Below, one piece after another: positions 59,363 to 64,000 of a stretch of 64,000 nucleotides of DNA (its first letter is position 1; the number at the start of each line of letters is the position of its first letter). The translations under genes were made by a program, and so were the position numbers. The DNA is from CAWGOF01 sp963824225 (GTDB taxonomy: Bacteria > Acidobacteriota > Polarisedimenticolia > Polarisedimenticolales > Polarisedimenticolaceae). Location of the stretch: NCBI GenBank assembly GCA_963824225.1, contig CAWGOF010000003.1, forward strand, positions 2,356,001 to 2,420,000. Direction: 5' to 3'. The notes beneath the pieces are model-generated. The model was not told the DNA's origin. It ran no database searches and saw only the letters and a list, made by a program, of their open reading frames with translations.

Positions 59363-61282
59363 ATGGCACGGTTGAACTCTCGGTACCGCGCATCGGGGCT
59401 CATCGCCGGGCTTCTGGCCTGTTCCCTGCTCTCCGCGGGGCCGGTCGAGCTGGATCGGGGCGAGGTCGTGGCGGTCGAGCGCGACGGGCGCTCGATGACC
59501 ACGCTGCGCCGCACGGTCGCGAGCGCGCGTTCCCGGAGCGCCGTGCTGGCGATCGGAATCACGAACGGGCGTTTCTCCACCGGGCTGAGCGGATGGACCG
59601 CGAGCCAGTCGGGTGGAGCGAGCGCTCCCGGCAGCGTGACACCGGTCGCCGGTCAGGCGCAGCTCCTCGAAGGCGACTCGTTCCTCGTCACGCTCGAGCA
59701 GACGTTCCAGGTTCCCGCGGGTGCGGGGTACCTCGGTTTTCGCTTGACGCTGCTACCGGGCTTCGACCGGAACGACAGCTTCGTGCCGGACGCGTTCGAA
59801 GCGCAGCTCCTCGACGCGGCCACGCAGACACCGGTCGTCCCGCCGTGGGATCCCCAGGCCACCTCGTATTTCAACCTCCAGGAGGACCAGACTGCGAACC
59901 TCGGCTCGGGCACCACGTTCGACGGGACGACGGTCGTGGTCGACATCCACGGTGTTGCCGCAGGTCGGCACGTCACGCTGTTCTTCGACCTCATCGGGGC
60001 CGATGCCGACACCGCGGGTGGTGTACGGATCGATGACGTGGTGACGTGCAACCAGCTCGATCCGGACGCCGACGGCGTGTCCGACTGTGAGGCCGACAAC
60101 TGCCCGAGCGTCCCCAACCCGGGCCAGCTGGACCGCGACGGTGATGGCCTGGGTGACGCCTGCGATCCGTGCACCGACGCCGACGGCGACGGCTACGGCG
60201 CTCCCGGTGGCGCATGCCCGGGCGGATCCTCGACCGATTGCCACGACGCCGACGCCACGATATTTCCCGGGAATCCCGAGATCTGCGACAGCAAGGACAA
60301 CGATTGCAACGGGCTTGTGGACGAGGGGAACCCGGGTGGCGGCCTGCCGTGCACGACGGGCCAGCCCGGCGTGTGCGGCCAGGGCACGGAGTTCTGCAGC
60401 GCGGGCCATCTCGTGTGCGTGCCGGATCAGGGCGCGGGCTGCGAGGTGTGCGGGAACGGGCTCGACGACGACTGCGACGGGACGGTCGACGAGACGACGG
60501 ACGATCGTGACGCCGATGGGGTCCTGAACTGTGTCGACAACTGCTGCGAGGCGTTCAACCCCGGCCAGCAGGACACGAACGGCAACGGGATCGGCGACGC
60601 GTGCGACTGCACCGGCCTCGGCGCGGTCGGCTCGAGCGTGCGGCTGAGGAAAACGCCGCTGACGGAGATCACCTGGTCGGCCGTGCCGGGCGTATCCGAG
60701 TACCACGTGTACCGCGGCTACTGGGGTCCGACGTTCACGTACAACCAGCAGTGCTTCCGCAGCAACGTCACCGGGACCTCGGTGACCGAGTTCGCCGAGC
60801 CCTTGCGGTTCAACTACTTCTACTACCTCGTGACGTCGAAGTGCCCGGTCGGCGACATCGAGAGCTCGCTCGGGACCGACTCGCACGGCAACCCGCGGCC
60901 ACAGCCGTTCGTGTGTCCCGACCCGACGTCCGACCTCGACGGGGACGGCGTCGAAGAAGCGCTCGACAACTGTCCCGGCGTCGGCAACGCGTCCCAGTCG
61001 GACGTGGATCAAGACTCCCGCGGTGACGTGTGCGACAACTGCGTCGTCGACTTGAATCCAAATCAGGCGGATCTCGACGGGGACGGCGACGGGGACATCT
61101 GCGATCCCGATGCCGACGGCGACGGTGTGGACGAGGACGGCGACGGCTCCGGTACGGCCGGCGATGCCCCGTGCCCGCATCTGACCGTCGCGAGCTGCGA
61201 CGACAACTGTCCGGGGACCCCGAATCCGAATCAGGAGGACACCGACGGCGACGGCGTCGGAAACTCCTGCGACGCGGGCTAG
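59363..61282 (+). CDS. Secreted protein with thrombospondin-3 and MopE-type repeats
   Basis: 639 residues from ATG 59363 (GGGGGA upstream). A signal peptide (SGLIAGLLACSLLSAGP) is followed by a jelly-roll-like domain (residues 60-230; DSFLVTLEQTFQVP, YLGFRLTLLPGFD). Then come thrombospondin-3 calcium repeats (DPDADGVSDCEADNCP, DRDGDGLGDACD), a MopE-type CDSKDNDC block, an EGF-size Cys-rich stretch, a short fibronectin-like piece (YHVYRGYWGPTF) and further calcium repeats to the end. It is a calcium-binding surface protein of the same construction as 51440-55834 and precedes the PPC-repeat gene by 20 bp. Confidence 0.88.
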   Translation: MARLNSRYRASGLIAGLLACSLLSAGPVELDRGEVVAVERDGRSMTTLRRTVASARSRSAVLAIGITNGRFSTGLSGWTASQSGGASAPGSVTPVAGQAQLLEGDSFLVTLEQTFQVPAGAGYLGFRLTLLPGFDRNDSFVPDAFEAQLLDAATQTPVVPPWDPQATSYFNLQEDQTANLGSGTTFDGTTVVVDIHGVAAGRHVTLFFDLIGADADTAGGVRIDDVVTCNQLDPDADGVSDCEADNCPSVPNPGQLDRDGDGLGDACDPCTDADGDGYGAPGGACPGGSSTDCHDADATIFPGNPEICDSKDNDCNGLVDEGNPGGGLPCTTGQPGVCGQGTEFCSAGHLVCVPDQGAGCEVCGNGLDDDCDGTVDETTDDRDADGVLNCVDNCCEAFNPGQQDTNGNGIGDACDCTGLGAVGSSVRLRKTPLTEITWSAVPGVSEYHVYRGYWGPTFTYNQQCFRSNVTGTSVTEFAEPLRFNYFYYLVTSKCPVGDIESSLGTDSHGNPRPQPFVCPDPTSDLDGDGVEEALDNCPGVGNASQSDVDQDSRGDVCDNCVVDLNPNQADLDGDGDGDICDPDADGDGVDEDGDGSGTAGDAPCPHLTVASCDDNCPGTPNPNQEDTDGDGVGNSCDAG

Positions 61283-61302
61283 TCGAGGCGAGAGCGTTGA
61301 GC

Positions 61303-64000
61303 ATGCTCGAGAAGCACCGTCGGTTCGGCGTCGCCGCCGTGCTCTGCGCGAGTCTCGTGTGGAACGCTGCGCCTTCGCTCGCCGACGCTCGGCGCGATAA
61401 GCGTGCCCCCGGGAGGAACGAGGCGTCCGAGCCACCACCGGACGAGACGGCCGCGGTCTTTGGGGTCGACGTCGGGCCATCGCGCGGCGCCGGCGCCGGA
61501 CCTGCCGCGCCCGTGCCCCCATCGCGGACGCCGAGCACGGGGCCCACGCCGAGGAAGGCGCCGTCGCGCACGGCGCGGTCCCGCAGGTCCGCGAGCACGC
61601 CGGCGGGCGCGACCGCGATCGCGCTCGGCGAGACGGTCGCGGGCGACATCGTGACCGGGGAGACCGACGCCTACACCGTGTCGGTCGCCGCCGGTGTCAC
61701 GGTGTCTTTCGACGCCCTCGCTTCGAGCAACACGAACGGACTGAACTGGCGGGTGGACAACCGTTACGGTCGCGTCGAGCTGTCGCACACGACCGCGTTC
61801 CAGGACGGCGGTCCCGTGCGGCTCGTCGGCGGCGACTACACCGTGAGCGTGTTCGGGGAGGGCGGGACGCAGACCGGCTCCTACTCGTTCCGTATCGTGG
61901 ATTCCTCGCCGGAGATCGCGACGATCGCGCTCGGCGACGTGGTGGGCGGCGCGATCGACGTGCCGGGTGACGCCGACGTGTACGGGTTTTCCGCGGCGGC
62001 CGGACAGCTCGTGTACCTCGACCGGCTCGCGACGTCGAACAACGCGGGCCTCAACTGGCGGATCGAGGACACGTTCGGGCGACGCATGCTCGATACGACG
62101 ACCGATCTGAACGACCAGGGGCCGTTCGCACTCATCGGTGGAGCCTACACCCTGACCGTCCTCGGCGAGATCTCGTCCGGTCAAGGGCAGACCGGGACGT
62201 ACCAGTTCCAGATCGTGCCGGTCACCGACGGCGACAGCGCGATCGCGATCGGGCAGGTCGTGAGCGGAGCGATCGACCAGGCCGGGCAACAGGACCGGTT
62301 CCATTTCACCGCGGCCGCGGGCCAGCGGATCTTCTTCGATCGCATCACGGCCCCGAACTCGGCCGGTCTCAACTGGCTCGTCGACGACGCGAACGGCGGA
62401 TCGGTCGTGTCGCGCACGACGAACCTGGACGACACGGGCCCGATCGCCCTGATCGGCGGCGACTACACGCTGACCATTCTCGGCGAGATCAGCGCCGGAT
62501 CGATCCAGACCGGGAGCTACGAGTTCCGCATCGTGAGCCTCACCGACGACGAGGCGTCGATCGCGATCGGCGGCACCGTCTCGGGCGAGGTCACCGTCGG
62601 GCAAGAGGACCGGTACGCGTTCACGGCGGCGGCGGGCCAGCGGGTCGTGCTCGACCGTACCGCGGCTTCGAACAGCGCGGGGCTCAACTGGACGATCGAG
62701 GATTCGTTCGGTCGCACGGTGCTGCCGCGCACGGGAAGCCTGGACGACACGGGTCCGATCCCCTTGATCGGTGGAGACTACGTTCTGACCGTCCTGGGCG
62801 AGAGCTCGCTCGGCCAATCCCAGACCGGGACCTACACGTTTCGCATCGTCGACGTCAGCGACGATACGAGCGCGATCGCGCTCGCGGCCACGGCGAGCGG
62901 GACGATCGACCTGGGCCAGGCCGACACCTACGCGTTCACCGCGCCCGCGGGACAGATCGTCACGCTCGTGCTCGTCTCGTCGTCGAACACGGCCGGCCTG
63001 AACTGGTCGCTCGAGGATTCCTACGGTCGAGCGATCCTTGCGCGCACGACGAGCCTGAGCACGCAGGGGCCGTTCACGCTCGTCGGCGGTTCGTACACGA
63101 TCGAGATCGTGGGCGAGGTCAGCCTCGGCGCGGCCCAGACCGGCAGCTACAGCTTCACGCTGCGCAACGACGGAACCGATACGAGCTACGTGCCGAGCGG
63201 AACGCCGATCGCGCTCGACCAGCTCGTCGACTCGACGATCGCGGTCGCCGGCTCGCCCGACCTGTACCGCATCCCGGCGACGGCGGGGCAGAACGTGTAC
63301 TTCGATCTCCAGCTCGGCGCGAGTACGCTGCGCTGGACGCTGTTCGACCCGGTGGGCCGCGTCGTGTTCGGCCCGGCGACGGCGAACTTCGCCCAGACCC
63401 AGAACCAGGGACCGTTCGTCCTGGCTGCGGGCGACTACACGCTGCGGATCGAGGACACGGCGAACGGCACACCGCCCTACCGGTTCCAGGCGTGGGCCGT
63501 CCAGGATGCCGCGTCGCCGATCGCCGTCGGGGACACCGTTTCCTCGGCGTTCGCCACCCCGGGAGCGGCCCACACGTTCTCCATCCCGGTGACGAGCGGG
63601 ACCGCGGTGTACTTCGACAACCTGCTCGCCGCTTCGGGCTCGGCGTGGTCGCTCGTGGACCCCGTGGGGCAGCCGGTGTTCTCGAACGTGTCGATGAGCG
63701 GCACGACCACCGGGGACGCCGGACCGTACACGCTCGCCGCCGGCACGTACCAGATCGTCATCGACCCGACGAACGACCTCGTCCCCGCGTACTCGTTCAC
63801 TCCGCTCGGGGTGACCGATACCTTGGAGACGATCGCCGTCGGCGACGTTGAGAGCGGCAGCTTGGCCACCCCCGGAGCCGTGAGCCGCTACTCGATCGCC
63901 ATCGGCCCGGGCCAGCGGATCTACGCCGACATCCAGGTCGGGGCGAGCGGGCTGTCCTGGTCGATGCTCGATCCTGTCGGCCAGCCGGTCTTCTCCGGCG
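61303..64000 (+). CDS. Secreted PPC-like beta-sandwich repeat protein, 3' end beyond window
   Basis: At least 899 residues from ATG 61303 (a TTG two codons earlier is possible), open to the window edge. A signal peptide (FGVAAVLCASLVWNAAPSLADA) and a Pro/Arg-rich linker to about residue 105 precede about eight repeats of roughly 105 residues. Each reads IALGD.V.G.ID, DVYGFSAAAGQ, SNNAGLNWRIED.FGR and GGAYTLTVLGE, the pattern of bacterial pre-peptidase C-terminal (PPC) beta-sandwiches. No catalytic domain is visible in the window. It probably acts at the cell surface with the preceding protein. Confidence 0.87.
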   Translation, partial: MLEKHRRFGVAAVLCASLVWNAAPSLADARRDKRAPGRNEASEPPPDETAAVFGVDVGPSRGAGAGPAAPVPPSRTPSTGPTPRKAPSRTARSRRSASTPAGATAIALGETVAGDIVTGETDAYTVSVAAGVTVSFDALASSNTNGLNWRVDNRYGRVELSHTTAFQDGGPVRLVGGDYTVSVFGEGGTQTGSYSFRIVDSSPEIATIALGDVVGGAIDVPGDADVYGFSAAAGQLVYLDRLATSNNAGLNWRIEDTFGRRMLDTTTDLNDQGPFALIGGAYTLTVLGEISSGQGQTGTYQFQIVPVTDGDSAIAIGQVVSGAIDQAGQQDRFHFTAAAGQRIFFDRITAPNSAGLNWLVDDANGGSVVSRTTNLDDTGPIALIGGDYTLTILGEISAGSIQTGSYEFRIVSLTDDEASIAIGGTVSGEVTVGQEDRYAFTAAAGQRVVLDRTAASNSAGLNWTIEDSFGRTVLPRTGSLDDTGPIPLIGGDYVLTVLGESSLGQSQTGTYTFRIVDVSDDTSAIALAATASGTIDLGQADTYAFTAPAGQIVTLVLVSSSNTAGLNWSLEDSYGRAILARTTSLSTQGPFTLVGGSYTIEIVGEVSLGAAQTGSYSFTLRNDGTDTSYVPSGTPIALDQLVDSTIAVAGSPDLYRIPATAGQNVYFDLQLGASTLRWTLFDPVGRVVFGPATANFAQTQNQGPFVLAAGDYTLRIEDTANGTPPYRFQAWAVQDAASPIAVGDTVSSAFATPGAAHTFSIPVTSGTAVYFDNLLAASGSAWSLVDPVGQPVFSNVSMSGTTTGDAGPYTLAAGTYQIVIDPTNDLVPAYSFTPLGVTDTLETIAVGDVESGSLATPGAVSRYSIAIGPGQRIYADIQVGASGLSWSMLDPVGQPVFSG
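61615..64000 (+). repeat. About eight 105-residue PPC-like repeats
   Basis: Units begin near 61615, 61920, 62235, 62555, 62870, 63205, 63520 and 63830, each opening with IAIG/IALG and containing the AGQ and GGDYTLT turns. The first five are close relatives; the last three are more diverged. The array continues past the window. Confidence 0.75.

Noticed and set aside
61279..63573. 764-codon minus-strand frame
   Set aside because: Antisense shadow of the PPC-repeat gene, which has a signal peptide and consistent repeats.

Overview
The window is about 67-70% GC by eye and comes from a Gram-negative bacterium: it carries an apolipoprotein N-acyltransferase, exported C-terminal-Phe beta-barrel proteins, an AmgK/MurU-like peptidoglycan recycling pair and periplasmic multiheme cytochromes. 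Exported proteins with thrombospondin type-3 and MopE-type Cys/Asp repeats, SBBP propellers and PPC-like repeats, plus frequent GTG/TTG starts and 4-bp ATGA/GTGA overlaps, recall uncultured Myxococcota, Acidobacteriota or Binatota-like lineages. The exact phylum cannot be fixed from this sequence.

Layout. 0-1 kb: 3' part of a receiver-GGDEF protein, broken by two frameshifts. 1-11 kb: a long minus-strand run of small-molecule-modifying enzymes (acetyltransferases, hydrolases, VOC proteins, cupins, a cysteine-synthase-like enzyme, an APH(6)-type kinase, a methyltransferase, SnoaL-like proteins), many coupled by 4-bp overlaps; one TPR gene inside it is heavily frameshifted. 11-14 kb: CBS protein, two small basic proteins, nucleotidyltransferase, BON protein and metallophosphoesterase. 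14-24 kb: envelope and housekeeping genes (fabF-lnt; CYTH-murU-amgK; a TldD/PmbA pair; a tail-anchored degenerate receiver; a PduO-type adenosyltransferase). 24-28.4 kb: accD and a GT39 glycosyltransferase, head-to-head with folC-trmB. 28.4-33.4 kb: a 1659-residue SBBP/Ig-repeat surface protein.

33.7-35.3 kb holds a methyltransferase, tRNA-Trp(CCA) and a THEP1-type NTPase whose only plausible start is a CTG 5 nt after the tRNA CCA end. 35.3-43.9 kb is an electron-transfer island: a 7-heme TPR cytochrome, a 6-heme NapC/NirT-type cytochrome with an unusual CX3CH first site, an 11-heme/cytochrome-b fusion and a translationally coupled ZIP transporter, with a thiolase and a hydrolase between them. 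An IS1182-like element (44561-46062) with a nonsense-interrupted transposase sits exactly at the stop codon of the next gene. 46-51.4 kb: a minus-strand operon M14 peptidase - LsrF-like aldolase - Zn alcohol dehydrogenase - TIGR00725 protein. 51.4-64 kb: secreted and outer-membrane proteins (a 1464-residue repeat protein, two beta-barrels, a thrombospondin-3/MopE protein, and a PPC-repeat protein running off the window), with a response regulator and an AraC-type regulator among them.

The most distinctive observations are the tRNA-fused, apparently leaderless NTPase; the multiheme cytochrome island; the tail-anchored pseudo-receiver with Glu in place of the phospho-acceptor Asp; and the hydrolase-GNAT fusion in the modifying-enzyme cluster. 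No CRISPR array, prophage, core NRPS/PKS gene or rRNA was seen.
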